A stretch of DNA of 64,000 bases from Callorhinus ursinus (Eukaryota > Chordata > Mammalia > Carnivora > Otariidae), in assembly GCF_003265705.1 (NCBI RefSeq), contig NW_020312828.1:58802882-58866881 (forward strand). Reading direction: 5' to 3'. The notes below the pieces were generated by a model. It did not search any database and was not told where the DNA came from. It saw only the letters and a list, made by a program, of their open reading frames with translations. Positions 10,800-22,785 of this stretch are shown here, in pieces (position 1 is the stretch's first letter; each line of letters opens with the position of its first letter). A program made the position numbers and the translations under genes.

Positions 10800-12130
10800 T
10801 CTTTTTATTGCAAAATTCTCTTTCTGTCTTTGGCTTTAGATAATTCGACTATGTATCTAGGTGTGAATTTCTTTGAGTTTTCCTTCTTGGAGTTTTTTTA
10901 AGCTTCATGGATATGCAGACTAATATTCTTAATCAAATCTAGCAAGTTTTGGCCATTATTTCTTCAAATATTGCTCCTGTTTCCCTCCCCCGGCCCCCCT
11001 TCTTCTTCTTCCCCTTCTCCTCCTCTTTCTTCTTCTTCTTTTTCTTTTTCTTCTTCTTCTAGAAGTCCATTTATGCATACGTTTTTATGATGATAGTGTC
11101 CTGAAAGCCTATAAGGCTCCATATATATATCCTTTTTTCTTCTTTTGGATCCTTTAGATAAGACCATCTCAACTGACCTATGTTCAAGTTTTAAATAATA
11201 TATATTGGCAGCTCTGGAAATCAGAGTCCTTCCTGCCTGCCAGAATTTGTTGTTGCTGTTGTTTGACTACTTGTTAGTGACTTTCCTGAACTAATTCTTT
11301 TAAGTCTAAATTCCCTGTCGTATGTGGCCCTGAATTCCATGCTTGATTATCATGGTCACCTAATAATTTCACTTTGAACTCATAAGTCTCCAATCTTTGC
11401 TGAAGGGTATGGAGTGTGTGAACAGGCATCATCTTCTGCTCAGACAGAACCTCAGCCAGAGATAAGAGTCTGGGGTATTTTTAGATCTTTCCTGGATACG
11501 TGCATGACCTTTGAGGTTTCCAGATATATATAAGAGTTTTCAAAGCTCTCTATGACCATTTGATTCCTTAGTTTTTTTGTTTTGTTTTGTTTTGTTTTTC
11601 TCTTCGGATTTCTTTTTTAGCCTTTGTTAACTCCAGTTGATAATCCCATCTCAGGCAGCTGTGATATTAAACAACTGTTGCTGATTATTTTTTTTACAAA
11701 TGCTCTATAGGTAGGGCTGTTCCTACAGAGGAAGTACTCAGTCAGGTTAAATAGAAACAAACCTGGAAAACTGAGCTTTTCCAGGGAATTTTCAGACAAG
11801 TCAAGTAGTGACAATTTTCTGGGATGATGCTTTTGGTGAACCCCAAATATATTTGTCCTGCCTCCTCCAGTGGATACCAGGTTCCTAGTTTTCCTAATTT
11901 CTGTGGTTGTGAGAGTGTTGGCTTTCAAGATTACCATGGAGCTGGGGTGGGGGAGGATATGATCAGGGCAAGGTAAAAAGACAAGACTTGTTCTTACAGA
12001 GATTCTGTTTTTTCTTTCTTTTTTAAATAAATAATCATTGGATTTCTTCAAGCTTTCCATTAATTTTAAGATTCCAGAAAAAGTTGAGTTTCACCATATG
12101 TGCAAGTCTTATTATTTTTATAGGGGGCAG
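10800..12130 (-). mobile_element. Old L1 (L1M-type) 5' region, antisense
   Basis: Phrases of the antisense L1M 5'UTR/ORF1 region occur in order: TTTGAGTTTTCCTTCTTGGAG, GCCATTATTTCTTCAAATATT, a TGGAAATCAGAG..TTTGTTGTTG block, CACCTAATAATTTCACTTTGA, GTCTCCAATCTTTGCTGAAGG, TTTGTTAACTCCAGTTGATA and GGCAGCTGTGATATTAAACA. A 147-codon frame on the minus strand at 11617-12060 is part of this fossil, not a gene. Boundaries are approximate. Confidence 0.6.
10981..11060 (+). repeat. Pyrimidine tract, (TTC)n/(CTT)n
   Basis: A pure pyrimidine run except for a few bases, with C-rich then TTC/TTTC repeats, inside the antisense L1 fragment. On the minus strand it is a GAA-type purine tract able to form triplex DNA in principle. 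Confidence 0.85.
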
Positions 12131-13920
12131 ATTTTGAGAAATCCTTACTTCAATTTAATTTGTGCTTTCGTTGGAAATGGTAAATAAAGATCTCTACCAA
12201 TGTGGCTGATGTAATACTTGTCCATTGGATTGACTTTCTTTGCTCATATCCATGCTGTTTGTGCCTTTTCTTCAGCTAGGTTCATGATTTCTTTGAAGTA
12301 ATGGGCCATGCCTTATTTATTTTTTACTGCCACAATGCAGAGCATAGTAACTGCCCTGCAGATGTTAAATGAATGATTAAATACACAAAATTTCATATTC
12401 TCTTTATTTTTGTCATTCTGTATTTATAACCATCCCCCCCCTCCAGCAGTCTTCTCCAACATCATCTTGCATAATCTCTATTCAAGCTACTCTGGCTTTC
12501 TTTCGTGTTCTTAAATGTATCTCTCCTTTTAAGACCTCTACAAATATTCTTCTTTTTTTCTTTCTTTAAATAGTTTGTCTTGATTAAATTCTATTCATAA
12601 TTCAAAATATAATTCATATTCCATTTCTTTAGAAACACTTATACTGACCCACTCTTCCAACATCAGTAAGGTTCCCCTTGCCATGTGCCCTATGTGAGAT
12701 ACATATATATAACCACAGGGTTTGGGGAGCAAAGGAAAATTAACAGAGTTTTAGTTTCTAGAGCATTTATCTTAAGTATATATGTGTATACATGTATACA
12801 TGCTAATTTAAAAAGTTTAATATTCACTTCATATTCCATAACCTTCTGTTATAAGGATGATAGCCATATACTATTGATTCTTATTTAGCATTTAATGTAC
12901 ATTAACGTTTTATAAATAGTAATGTCTCATTACAATTTTGAGTAGGTTGTCATTTATCCATTAATTTGAACCACTGAGAAAAGAGAATTTATGTGTCAAG
13001 GTTATGAGATGCTAAAAGACGGCATTTAATTATCCTACATTTGAATATGGAAGTTGAGAAAGAGCATGATATGGGGCTAATGGACCAGCAAAAATGCAAA
13101 GTACCATTTAGCACTAAAGTAATTGGGCAAAACAGTGGAAAAGACTATGATAAAAGATTACTTCATTAATTTAAAATTAAAGGGCAAGATAAGGTGGTCA
13201 CTATCATAGGGTTATTAAGGTAAAACAAGCTAATCAGCACATTTCATATGTAAAGTTGTCAGCTAATCATCCAATGATCACCAATTTCTGAAGAGTACAA
13301 AAGAAAGCAATTTATTCTTACTTTATCAATCAAATCATGCAATCAAATGTTTTACTGAAGGAAAAAAAATTCTTAATTTATTTTTATCTTTCCTTAATAT
13401 AATTTAACTACCATGCATTGGTAGGCAAACTATAAGAATATGGTAATTTTTATTTCATCTGCATAATCATTATAAAAATGACTTTCTTATCAAAATAATG
13501 TTAAATGTCAAAGTCTTTCAAGCTTGACTACACTAACATAGTGATTGTTAATGTGAACCACAGACTCAATTATATCCTCAAATCTCTCTTATGAGAAAGC
13601 TTTACTAGTAGAAATCTTATAAGCATGTTATATCATAAACACTTTACTAACAAAAAGTCAGCATGCAGACTGCTAAATCTAGAAATTGGAGGGAAAACTA
13701 TAACAGAGAGAAACTAGTTTTTAAAAAAGCACAAAAACAAAGCTAAAAACATTTTTACAAAGAAATATCTTAAATTAAGTAGCAAATAAAGAAAAAGAGC
13801 TCAGATGAGGAAAAGTTCAGATGATTATACTGGGGACCTATATTTCTTCAGTTTACCTAACAGAAGGGAAAAAAAGAGAGGCAGAGGAAGAGAGTATTTA
13901 ATGAACTCTGATGAGCATGT
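12131..13920. other. Mostly unrecognised; weak MIR-like stretch
   Basis: AT-rich DNA with no gene. 12890-13030 has the order of an antisense MIR (TGTCTCATTACAATTTTGAG, then a block like GTTGTCATTTATCC, then ACTGAGAAAAGAGAATTTAT and TCAAGGTTATGAG), but it is very diverged. A short C run lies at 12432-12442. Confidence 0.4.
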
Positions 13921-13957
13921 AAGTGAAATAGTTGTGTATAAAATTGATAAATATCAG

Positions 13958-14010
13958 GTAGATAGATAGACAGATAATGGATGCATAGATGCATAGATAG
14001 CTAAATGGAT
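13958..14010 (+). repeat. GATA-type microsatellite, degenerate
   Basis: TAGATAGATAGACAGATAATGGATGCATAGATGCATAGATAG-like tetranucleotide repeats with interruptions. Confidence 0.7.
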
Positions 14011-14068
14011 AAATGGAATTCTGCTCCTGGACATGACAGGGTATCAGAGAGTAGAGGTCCCCCATAGC

Positions 14069-14104
14069 AAAAACAAACAAACAAACAAACAAACAAACAA
14101 AAAC
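14069..14104 (+). repeat. (AAAC)n microsatellite
   Basis: Eight to nine uninterrupted AAAC units. Confidence 0.9.
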
Positions 14105-14560
14105 GGAAGCAAATAAGATGAACCGTCAATTTCTCAAGCTTTCTCTCTCGATTCAATTTTCTGGTCTGTGTAAGCAGGAAGGGAAAAACCAAATAAGGCA
14201 TTAATAGTTTTAATGAATCAAGTAACTGAGACAGATGGGAATTGCGTGGCAGGGTATGCAGAAGAGGGAGTATGCAATAAGAGAAGTCTCAGGAGTCCTT
14301 TTAATATTTGCTGAATACACAGAAGTATATGCATAGGGCAAAACCACCAGTCTGAGCAGGAGTGATCAGAGAACTGGGAACTAAATGATTTCCAGAGCAA
14401 CCACAGTTCTGGAAACTGTTTGAATTTCAATCAACCAGGAAGTATAGTTTTCAAACATCACTTGGGGCACTTAGAGACCATAGAGATCAATGGCCTAACC
14501 TTAGTGTCTAGGCTAACTCCTCCTACAGTCAAGGCTATTCCTCGCATAACATCATATAGC
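14105..14560. other. No recognised feature
   Basis: Nothing I can name; it may be the continuation of the L1 5' region that starts just downstream. Confidence 0.4.
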
Positions 14561-15120
14561 TTAAAAACCTGTCTCCAAAGGAGAAAATTTAAATAACTTA
14601 ACTGCCTGCCAATGCAAGTTCCAATTCTCTTTCAAGAAAGATAACAAAATCCAGACACACAAAAACATAAAATTCAAAATATCCAAGATCAAAGAAGCAA
14701 GAAAATGTAATGAATACCCAGGAGAAAAATTAGTCAACACACACACACACACACAGACACCCACACACACACACAGAGAACAGAAATAACAGCTAAAGAT
14801 TAAAATAGCTCTTAAAACAATGTGCCACTATTTAAAGATAAAAATATGAACATAATATGCAGAGAAATGGAAATATAAATGACCCTAAAAGAACTTCTAG
14901 AGATGAAAAATACAGTATCTAAAAGGGAAAACGAACTACATGGAATTATAGGAGTCCAGTCACTATAGGATAATAATCAATGAGCACTTTGGTAGAAACT
15001 AACTGAAACACAAAAAGCACTGAACCAAAAATTGAGTTACAGTGACTTATAAATAGTATCTAGTGGTCTAACATACATGCCTCTGGAGTCCAGAAAGCAG
15101 TAGGCAAGGAGGGAGAAGAC
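14561..15120 (+). mobile_element. Old L1M 5' region, sense
   Basis: Contains the ordered L1M 5'UTR/ORF1 phrases CCAGGAGAAAAATTAGTCAA, AGAACAGAAATAACAGCTAA, AAGAACTTCTAGAGATGAAA and AATACAGTATCTAAAA. A CA/CC-interrupted (CA)n repeat lies at about 14736-14775. Whether this belongs to the same insertion as the 3' piece at 15150-15878 is uncertain. Confidence 0.65.
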
Positions 15121-15149
15121 AAAAACATTTCTAGAAAAAAAATATATAG

Positions 15150-15878
15150 CTGATCCACTGTGGAAAATAGTTTGTCTGTTCCTCAAAATTTAAAAACAGA
15201 ACAGCATTATGATCCAGCAATCCCCTCACGGGGATATATCCAAAGGAAACGAAAGCAGAATCTTGAAAAGATACCTGCACTCCCATGTTTATTTCAGTAT
15301 TCACAATAGTCAAGATAATGGGAACAACCTAAATATCCATCAACACATGAATGGATAAAGAAAATGTGACATATACATACAATGGAATATATTCAGCCTT
15401 AAACATAAGGAAATCATGCCATGTGTGACAATGTGGATGAACCTAGAGAACATGGTGCTAAATGAAATAAGTCAGATGCAGAAAGACAAATACTGCATGA
15501 TCTCACCTGTATAGAAGCAGAGTGTATAATAATGTTTTCCACTGGCTAGAAGGAGGAGAGGAAATGAGGGTACAGGGATCAAAGGAAACAACATTTCTGT
15601 TATGCAAGATGCCTAAGTTTTAGATATCTAATATGCAACAATGTGACCTCAGTTAATACTACTTCATTGTGTGTCTGAAATTTGCTAGGAAAGTATTCTT
15701 ATCCCATACACAAAAAGCAAAGGGAAGGGAAGGAGAGGAGAGGGGAGGAGAGAGAAGGGAAGATAGTAACTATCTGAGGTGAGAAATGTGTTAATTAGCT
15801 TGATTGTCGCGACTATTTCACAAGGTATACCTACATCACATCACCAAATTGTACAATTTAAATATATACAATTTTTAG
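15150..15878 (+). mobile_element. Old L1M ORF2 3' end and 3'UTR, sense
   Basis: Recognisable L1 C-terminal ORF2 sequence (GATCCAGCAATCCCCTCACG, CAACCTAAATATCCATCAAC, GAATGGATAAAGAAAATGTG, AATGGAATATATTCAGCC), then a 3'UTR ending near CACCAAATTGTACAATTTAA. A GGA-rich run at 15720-15765 is part of it. All frames are broken. Confidence 0.8.
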
Positions 15879-17456
15879 GACTTTTTTTTTTTTTTTTACC
15901 AGTTTTAGGTTCACAACAAAATTGAGGGGAAGGTACCAAGAGTTCTCAGATACTCCCTGCCCCCACACATGCTTAGCCTCCTCCATTAGCAACATTTCTC
16001 ACTAGAATGGTACATTTGTTAAAATTGAGGAACCTACACTGACACGTTATAATCATCCAAAGACCATACTTTGCATTACAGTTCACTTTTGGTATTGCAC
16101 ATTAAAGTGGGCTTGGACAAATGTATGATGCCATGTACCTATCATTAGTGGAGCATACAGAGTATTTTACTGCCCTAAAAATCTTTTCTCCCTGCCCCAA
16201 TCTCTGGGAATCACTGCTTTTTTATTTTTTCATTTTGAGTACAGTTAACACACAATGTTACTTTAGTTTCAAGTGTACAGCTTAGTGATTGAACAAGTTT
16301 ATACATTATGCTGTGCTCACCACAGTGTAGGTGCGTACCTTCTATCCTGACCCATTGTTATTACAGTATCTTCGACTGTATTTCTTATGTTGTGCCTTTT
16401 CTTCCCCTGACTTACTTGCTCCAAACTGGAGGCCTGTATCTCCCACTCTCCATTGCCTACTTTGCCCCACCACTATTTTTTTTTTTACTTTCTCCATAGT
16501 TTTGCCTTTTCCAAAATGTCATATAACTGGAATTGTACAATATATAGTATTTTAGTCTTTTCAGAGTGGCTTCTTTCAATCAGTAATATGTATTTAGGTT
16601 TTCTCATGGCTTGATAGCTCCATTTCTTTTTAGTATAGAATAGTACTCCATTATTTGGACGTAGCACAGTTTATTTATCTATTCACCTACTGGACGAATT
16701 CTTGGTTGCATCCAAGCATAAACGAAGTTTGCTCTAAACATTTGTGTGCGGCTTTCTGGGCGGTCACGTTTTCAGCTCCTTTGAGAAAATGCCAAGGAGC
16801 TTGACTGATATGTTAAGAATATGTTTAATTTTGTAAAAAAAAACCCCACCAAACTGTCTTCCAAAGTGGCTGTAACAATTTGCATCTCCATCAGCAATGA
16901 ATGCAAGTTCCTCTTACTCTGCATGCTCATCAACATCTGATATTATTAGGGTTCCAGATCTTGGCCATTCCCGTAGGTGGGTACTGGTATCTCATTGTTA
17001 TTTTAATTTGCTTTTCCCTGATGACATATCACATAAAGCATCTCTTCATGTGAGTATTGGTCATTTATATTTCTTCTTTGGTGAAGTTTCTGTTAAGGTC
17101 TTTGGCCCATTTTTAAATTGGGTTGAATGTTTTCTTTCTGTTGAGTTTTAAGGGTTCTCTGTACAATATGTATTACAGTCCTTTATCAGAGCTGCTTTTT
17201 TGCAAATATTATCTCCCAGTCAGTGGCTTGTCGTCTCCTTCTCTTGACATGGTCTTTCACAGAACAGAGGTTCTCAATTTTAATGCCTTTCACCTTATCA
17301 ATTCCTTTCTTTATGTATCCTGCCTTTGGTATAATACCTAAAACGTAATCACCACACCCTAGGTCATCTAGATTTCCTCCTATGATGTCTTCTAGGAGTT
17401 TTATGGCTTTACATTTTATATTTAGGTCTGTGATCCATTTCATGTTAATTTTTTTT
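15879..17456 (-). mobile_element. Old L1MB-like 3' half, antisense
   Basis: A poly(T) at 15880-15898 (the 3' tail on the minus strand) is followed by ACCAGTTTTAGGTTCACAAC and CCTCCATTAGCAACATTTCT, and later by GTGGCTGTAACAATTTGCAT, GTCTGTTAAGGTCTTTGGCC-like text, TCCTTTATCAGAGCTG and TCTTCTAGGAGTTTTATGGC, the standard antisense ORF2 order. It is interrupted by another L1 3' end (16217-16491) and by a SINE. The sequence stops matching L1 after 17662, so it is 5' truncated. Confidence 0.8.
16217..16491 (-). mobile_element. Second L1 3' end nested in the antisense L1
   Basis: The outer L1 text breaks after AATCTCTGGGAATCACTG and resumes with TCCATAGTTTTGCCTTTTCC. The interval carries a different L1 3'UTR in antisense: TACAGTTAACACACAATGTT, AGTTTCAAGTGTACAGCTTA, TTATGCTGTGCTCACCACAG. 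This gives a relative order of insertion: outer element first. Confidence 0.65.
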
Positions 17457-17645
17457 TTAAAGATTTTTATTTATTTATTTGACAGAGAGAGACAGTGAGA
17501 GCAGGAACACAAGCAGGGGGAGTGGGAGAGGGAGAAGCAGGCTTCCCGCCGAGCAGGGAGCCCGATGTGGGACTCGATCCCAGGACCCTGGGATCATGAC
17601 CTGAGCCGAAGGTAGACGCTTAACGACTGAGCCACCCAGGCGCCC
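17457..17645 (-). mobile_element. CAN-SINE, antisense
   Basis: Full body with head at the right end (GGCGCC at 17639-17644). The TSD TCATGTTAATTTTTTTT is present at 17440-17456 and 17646-17662, merging with the poly(T). Inserted into the antisense L1. Confidence 0.92.
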
Positions 17646-17662
17646 TCATGTTAATTTTTTTT

Positions 17663-18507
17663 AAAGACGTAATTAATAGCAGGTGCTCTGGCATATGAAC
17701 AAACAGCCCCCGGAGGCCCAATGTGAAGCAGCCTTTTTACTTTTTGACTGAACGTAATTGTAATTCTTTCTGATTATATTTTGTCCATTTCCATTAGGAT
17801 CCTAAATTGCTGATCATCCTTTCATAATATCTCCGAATGCTTGTTTGAGGATGTTCAATTAACTTTTGAGTGTTGTGTGATACTTAGCTTTCTTTTGGTT
17901 GTTTTCTTGGTTGTTTTCTTCTTGGGGTGGTTTCATCAGCTAACATGTTTTTATTTGAATTTTTAAAATTAGATTTGTATGATTTGAGTTGATTGTTTTT
18001 TCTCTTTCTAGAGGTTTGTTAACACTGGTTCTAGTTCAAGTACACATTCTTCTGTCAGTACAGTAAAGTATAACAATTTTGTTAATTGGTTGTGTGGTGA
18101 GGCATATGTTGTTTCTTTCATTCCTGTAAGAATTTTAATTTTCCCTTCTTACTTTCTTTGTTACCTTCACTGTCACTTACACTTGGGGTACTACCACTGT
18201 CCTATGTGTCTGACCTTCCCTGTGGCAGTGCTTCTCAGAAGTTCCCACCTTTGTCCCTTGTACCTTCAGGCTCCTTCCTTATAGTGGGTGTTGTGAAATA
18301 CCAATTCCCAGACTTACAGTCTGTTGAACACTAAATGTTGGGTTGGGCTTTCTAGTCATGATTTTTCCTATGTTTCATCTATGTTCTCCACCTTCTTCTT
18401 CTCTTTTCTCATATTCTCCTAAGTCCCCTCTCCCCTGACAGGTGGGCATTTGAGAAGAGTTCTGTTGGAGTTTGGTGTTTGTAAAAATCTCTGCTTCTAG
18501 CTATTTT
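17663..18507. other. No confidently recognised feature
   Basis: T-rich sequence without gene signals. Parts around 18000-18480 read like a diverged antisense L1 5' region but I cannot support a call. Confidence 0.35.
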
Positions 18508-18712
18508 TTTTAAAGATTTATTTACTTATTTGAGAGAGAGAGAGAGCAAGCACAGTTGGGGAGGGGCAGAAGGAGAGGGAGAGAGAGAATCTCAAGCAGG
18601 CTCCACTCCCAGTGTGGGGTCCAACATGGGGCTCGATCCTATGACCCTGAGATATGACCTGAGCCAAAATCAAGAGTCAGATGCTTAGCCAACTGAGCCA
18701 CCCAGGCACCCC
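18508..18712 (-). mobile_element. CAN-SINE, antisense, older copy
   Basis: Poly(T), AAAGATTTATTTACTTATTT, GA-rich tract, GACCTGAGCCAAAATCAAGA and GCCACCCAGGCACCCC. Imperfect TSD CTTCTAGCTATTTTT / CCTCTAGTTATTTTT. Its 'AAAATCAAGAGTCAGATGCTTAGCC' region marks an older subfamily than most others here. Confidence 0.9.
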
Positions 18713-20725
18713 GGCCTCTAGTTATTTTTAAAAGGTAGGCCATGTGTGTTTGTCTCCTGGATTGTGCTCACTCTCTCTCAGTCTCTCTACCTCTACCTCT
18801 ATCTCTTTGTCTCAGAAGATATAAGGGTAGAGATTTCGGCTACCTTCATTATCCTCCAGACTCAGAAACTACAGAAATATATTCTTTTTAAAAATCCAAT
18901 TTTAGTATAAAGCTTATGATTTTATTTCTAATATATTTATTATTGACTTAAAATAATTAAAAAGTCAGTGTATACATTAAACATTTACAATTGCATATAG
19001 ACATATTTTTCAAATTTTCCCATAATTTAATTTATTAAATTGTCACAAAATCATATTTTATTAATAAGAAACTATAATTGGTCAGTGACCTGACTAAAGC
19101 CAAATGATGGTAGGGATAGACTTAACCTGAGCCATTTAGACATAAATTTATTTCTCTTCCTACTATATGATAGATAGCTCTCTGGGTGCACGCATCTAAT
19201 TGAACAAATTATTTTTTTTAGTGAATACTAATCTTTAAGATAACAAATTCTAACCTCATTAATGGGGGCATTCACCCTAGTTCACCTTGGTTATAAAACT
19301 GTTTTTACTTCACCAGATGTCTGAGCATCACTCTTAAATTCTTTGTGTGTAAACATAAATAACAGAAATTTCTTTTTATTAAGGTTTATTGGAAAAAATA
19401 CATGTGGCCTCAAGGTCCTCCACAAAATAAAATTTTATTGGATTTTAGTCAGTAGTTATGATATTATGAAACATAAAATACCTACCATAACTTTGCAAAC
19501 CAAGAGTTATAATGATTTGTTTACTTGGAAAAAAAACATTTAATTTGTCTCAAGTTCAAACTAACATGCCTGCCTGACTGTAATTTTTATCTATTCATTC
19601 CAAATAAAATATTGAAAAGTAGCATCTCTTGTCACTTACTAGCCCTTGGGTCTCTGCTTTTATGTTTAATTTAATATCGACTTGTGACTTCTTTTCCTTT
19701 TACAGTTGATAATGAATTAAAATAAAATAATGATTTGCTTTTACTGCCAGACAAGATGCTAGATGTCCTCTTGCCAAGTTTAGAGTTTATAAGTAACAGC
19801 ATGCCTTTAAAAAAAAGTTTAATAAAACTACAAAATAAAAATTAAATGTTAAAATGCTTACCTTTTACCATAAAATCATTACTTCTTACCACATCAAATC
19901 AAGGAACACATCACTGGTGTCTACATAATTCAAACAAATACTTTGACAAGCAGTAAACCCATGAAGGAAACACTGTTTTAAAAATGAAACATTCAGTAGT
20001 AGAGAAACTTTCTTGTCAAAACAATGTTCATCATGCAGTTGTCCAAAGGAGTCTGATAACTAGTGCACACTATAGAAAAAAAAACAAAACACTAATTTGA
20101 TATTACTCAATGTTTACTAAAGTTGTTTTCAGTTAGATATGAAATCCATATATATACATATATACGGTTTGGCATAACTCTGATAGAAAAGGAAAGAAAA
20201 ATTACCCTTTTGTCATTTTAGGGCACGGGGTGAATGCCAAAAATAACATGGTCCAGCCATTATTTTAATCTGAACAACTATTTGGACCATTGGTAAATTG
20301 AACATGTAAATACAATATTATTTCACACAAGTGACTGTGTCATATAGCATGCTTAACTATTTTAATTGGTGGACCCAAGCTCCTAGGGTTTCTGAGCTGA
20401 TATTAAAAATCCAAGTTTATTGTTCTGCCTCCCTATTATTTGTTACTGTGGTATAAATAGACGATCTAAGAATTAATCTTTTGAGAGATAAATCCTTTAT
20501 AAAGTGACCCATATACATTTGCAAATCTAATAACTTGCAAGGTTGAAAGATTTTGAATGGAAAACATATTTGTTTTATTCCTACATATGCAGTTCTTATC
20601 ATAGCCAATAGAAATGTACCTTTTATGGGTAGTACTTATTACCAAAATAAATATTATCAGTTTATTTGTTTAGCATCCATCTCCAAAAATTAGAGTATTA
20701 CTTTATGAGAACATGACCTTTGTGT
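18713..20725. other. No recognised feature
   Basis: AT-rich, apparently unique DNA. Short low-complexity parts: a CTCT-rich segment at 18763-18812 and TATATACATATATAC at 20148-20164. No plausible coding frame. Confidence 0.5.
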
Positions 20726-20805
20726 GTTCACTATAATTATAGTCCTAAAACCAAGGACAGTGCATAGCACGTGATGGAAACTCAACAAATATTTTTTGTA
20801 TTGGA
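20726..20805 (+). repeat. MIR or L2 3'-end fragment
   Basis: GGACAGTGCATAGCACGTGA followed by ACTCAACAAATATTTTTTG matches the shared 3' end 'CAGTGCCTGGCACATAGTAGG..CTCAATAAATATTTG' of L2 and MIR. Confidence 0.6.
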
Positions 20806-21039
20806 AAAAATAACTGAAAATTAATACTTTTTTCAATGAAATAATTGATTTAAATTATAGTACACAAATATATCATAAATATCTCATTTATTTAGAATGC
20901 TGACATTGCTTTGTGTTATAAAATAGCTTTTCAAACATAGGCAACTTTCGAAAAGAATATATTTGGACATATACTTGACAAATGACAATTAGAATTAATG
21001 GATTTTAGAACAACATGTTAAAATAAATTAATACCAATC
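20806..21039. other. No recognised feature
   Basis: AT-rich sequence up to the next SINE; nothing seen. Confidence 0.5.
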
Positions 21040-21056
21040 TAAATACCTTTGTACAG

Positions 21057-21209
21057 GGGCTCCTGGGTGGCTCAGTTGGTTAAGTGACTGCCTTTGGCTC
21101 AGGTCATGATCCCAGGGTCCTGGGATCGAGCCCCACATTGAGCTCCCTGGTCGGCCAGCAGCCTGCTTCTCCCTCTCTCCCACTCCCCCTGCTTGTGTTC
21201 CCTCTCTTG

Positions 21210-21244
<35 letters not shown>

Positions 21245-21284
21245 AATTAAATAAATAAAATCTTAAAAAAAATAAACAAATACA
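21057..21284 (+). mobile_element. CAN-SINE with long (CT)n
   Basis: Head GGGCTCCTGGGTGGCTCAG, body ending in an expanded (TC)n at about 21210-21241, then AATAAATAAAATCTT. The TSD TAAATACCTTTGTACAG is exact at 21040-21056 and 21285-21301, indicating a fairly recent insertion. Confidence 0.95.
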
Positions 21285-21301
21285 TAAATACCTTTGTACA
21301 G

Positions 21302-22430
21302 ATTAACAACTAGAGCATGAAGGGGGTGGCTTTTTGAGTCTGGAGTCCAGTAAGTAAAGAAAACCTTCTAGGACATGATTATTTCAGAAAACCTTTAAAA
21401 CAAAGACTCATAGCAAACTTGTAAGCAGAAAGGCATTTTTGACTGTTGAAGCAGAAATCAAAACACCAGAGTATTGAGTGGGACAAACAGAGGTGATCAA
21501 TTTATCATGTGACCAAATGTTTAAAATATATAAAGAAAATCTAAAATAAATTGTCTTTGTTTTAAATACAGAGTCTTTGTTTTAAAGGTGGTAGTACCTA
21601 ATACAGAATTGACCATGAGAAATGGATGGCATTATCAAAAAAAAATAAATAAATAAATAAAAGAGAATGAAAGAAAAGAAAAAAGAAAAAGAAATTAATA
21701 AAATAACTACCTAAGTAAATAAATACTGGAACTGTCTGAAATGAGAACCTAAAACAAGTCAAAGTGAGACTTAAAAACAAAGCGTTAAAATAATGATAAT
21801 AATAATTCTGGCAATTACCAAAAAATTTAAGGTTCTTAAATTTTTTATAAGACTTTAAATTCTCATAACTTTTTATAATTTTCAAAATGATTTCTCATTC
21901 AATATCTCATTTACATTTTATGAGCCTTCTGATATAGCAGGTGTACTGAGTGCCTACAAAAATATCAGATATTATGATAAGATCTGGGGATCCACAAATG
22001 AACAAGGAGCATTCCCTGAACTTTAAGAATTAAGTCTATAGGTGAAAACACTGAGTTTCAAAAATGAAATGGATTTTCATTTATCCCACAACCAGATCTT
22101 CTTAATTCTAAATTCGATACTTTTTAAAAATAAATGCCTAATGATATAAGATAGATTAGATAGATGATAGAAAGATAGATAATTTATTTTATTAACTCTT
22201 AAGGAAAGAATAATGGATTGGTATTTTTTATCACAGCAAAGTTTATAATAGCAATAAAAGTTGGAGGCAATCTGAATAATCAGCCTTTGGAACTGGTACA
22301 CAAAGTATGAGGGATTCTCACCAAGAGTAATACCTCTTACAGTAGGAAAGCATGATGGGTGATTATTAGAAGCGTGGATTGTGGCATCAGAAAAGCCTGG
22401 TATTGTAGGCAGCCTCGAAGACAGCACACA
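21302..22430. other. No gene; simple repeats only
   Basis: AT-rich DNA. (TAAA)n at about 21637-21662 followed by GA-rich sequence to 21690, and GATA-type repeats at about 22142-22182. No coding or RNA feature. Confidence 0.5.
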
Positions 22431-22785
22431 GTGACCCAATGTTCATGAGGATCTCTGATAGACTCCCTGTGAGTGTTCTCTGGACAAATCGATTTGCTTT
22501 TCATGAATAGATGACAGAAGTGATGGGATGCCACTTCAAAGACTGGGTTACTGAAAGACAGTGGCTTCTACTGTGGGAGCTACTTCTCACTTGTCTCTCC
22601 ACGAAGCCTTGAGAGTACTGCAGTCCTGGTTGACACCTTGACAAGTTTGCTGGGATATCCTGAACCGGAACCACTCACCAGAGCCACTCCCAGATTCCTG
22701 AGCCACAGAAACTAGAAGATAATAAACGTGTGTACTTTCCAGTCAGGAGGTTTCATAGTAATTTGTTAGACAGCAAAAAGTAGCT
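22431..22785 (+). mobile_element. MLT1-like LTR fragment (ERVL-MaLR)
   Basis: The 3' half of an old MaLR LTR: GGTTGACACCTTGACAAG, then CCTGAGCCACAGAAACTAGA, AGATAATAAACGTGTGTA (the polyadenylation signal region) and AGTAATTTGTTAGACAGCAA, in the MLT1 order. The left boundary is uncertain. Solo-LTR type; no internal retroviral sequence adjoins it. Confidence 0.65.

Noticed and set aside
11617..12060. 147-codon minus-strand frame
   Set aside because: It lies within an old antisense L1 fragment; the residues show no domain and the DNA matches L1 5' text.
14069..14104. Regular short repeats considered as CRISPR or other arrays
   Set aside because: They are simple microsatellites without spacers, and the genome is mammalian.
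16308..16555. Overlapping small frames with hydrophobic residues resembling membrane proteins
   Set aside because: They translate antisense L1 3'UTR sequence; hydrophobicity comes from T-rich DNA.
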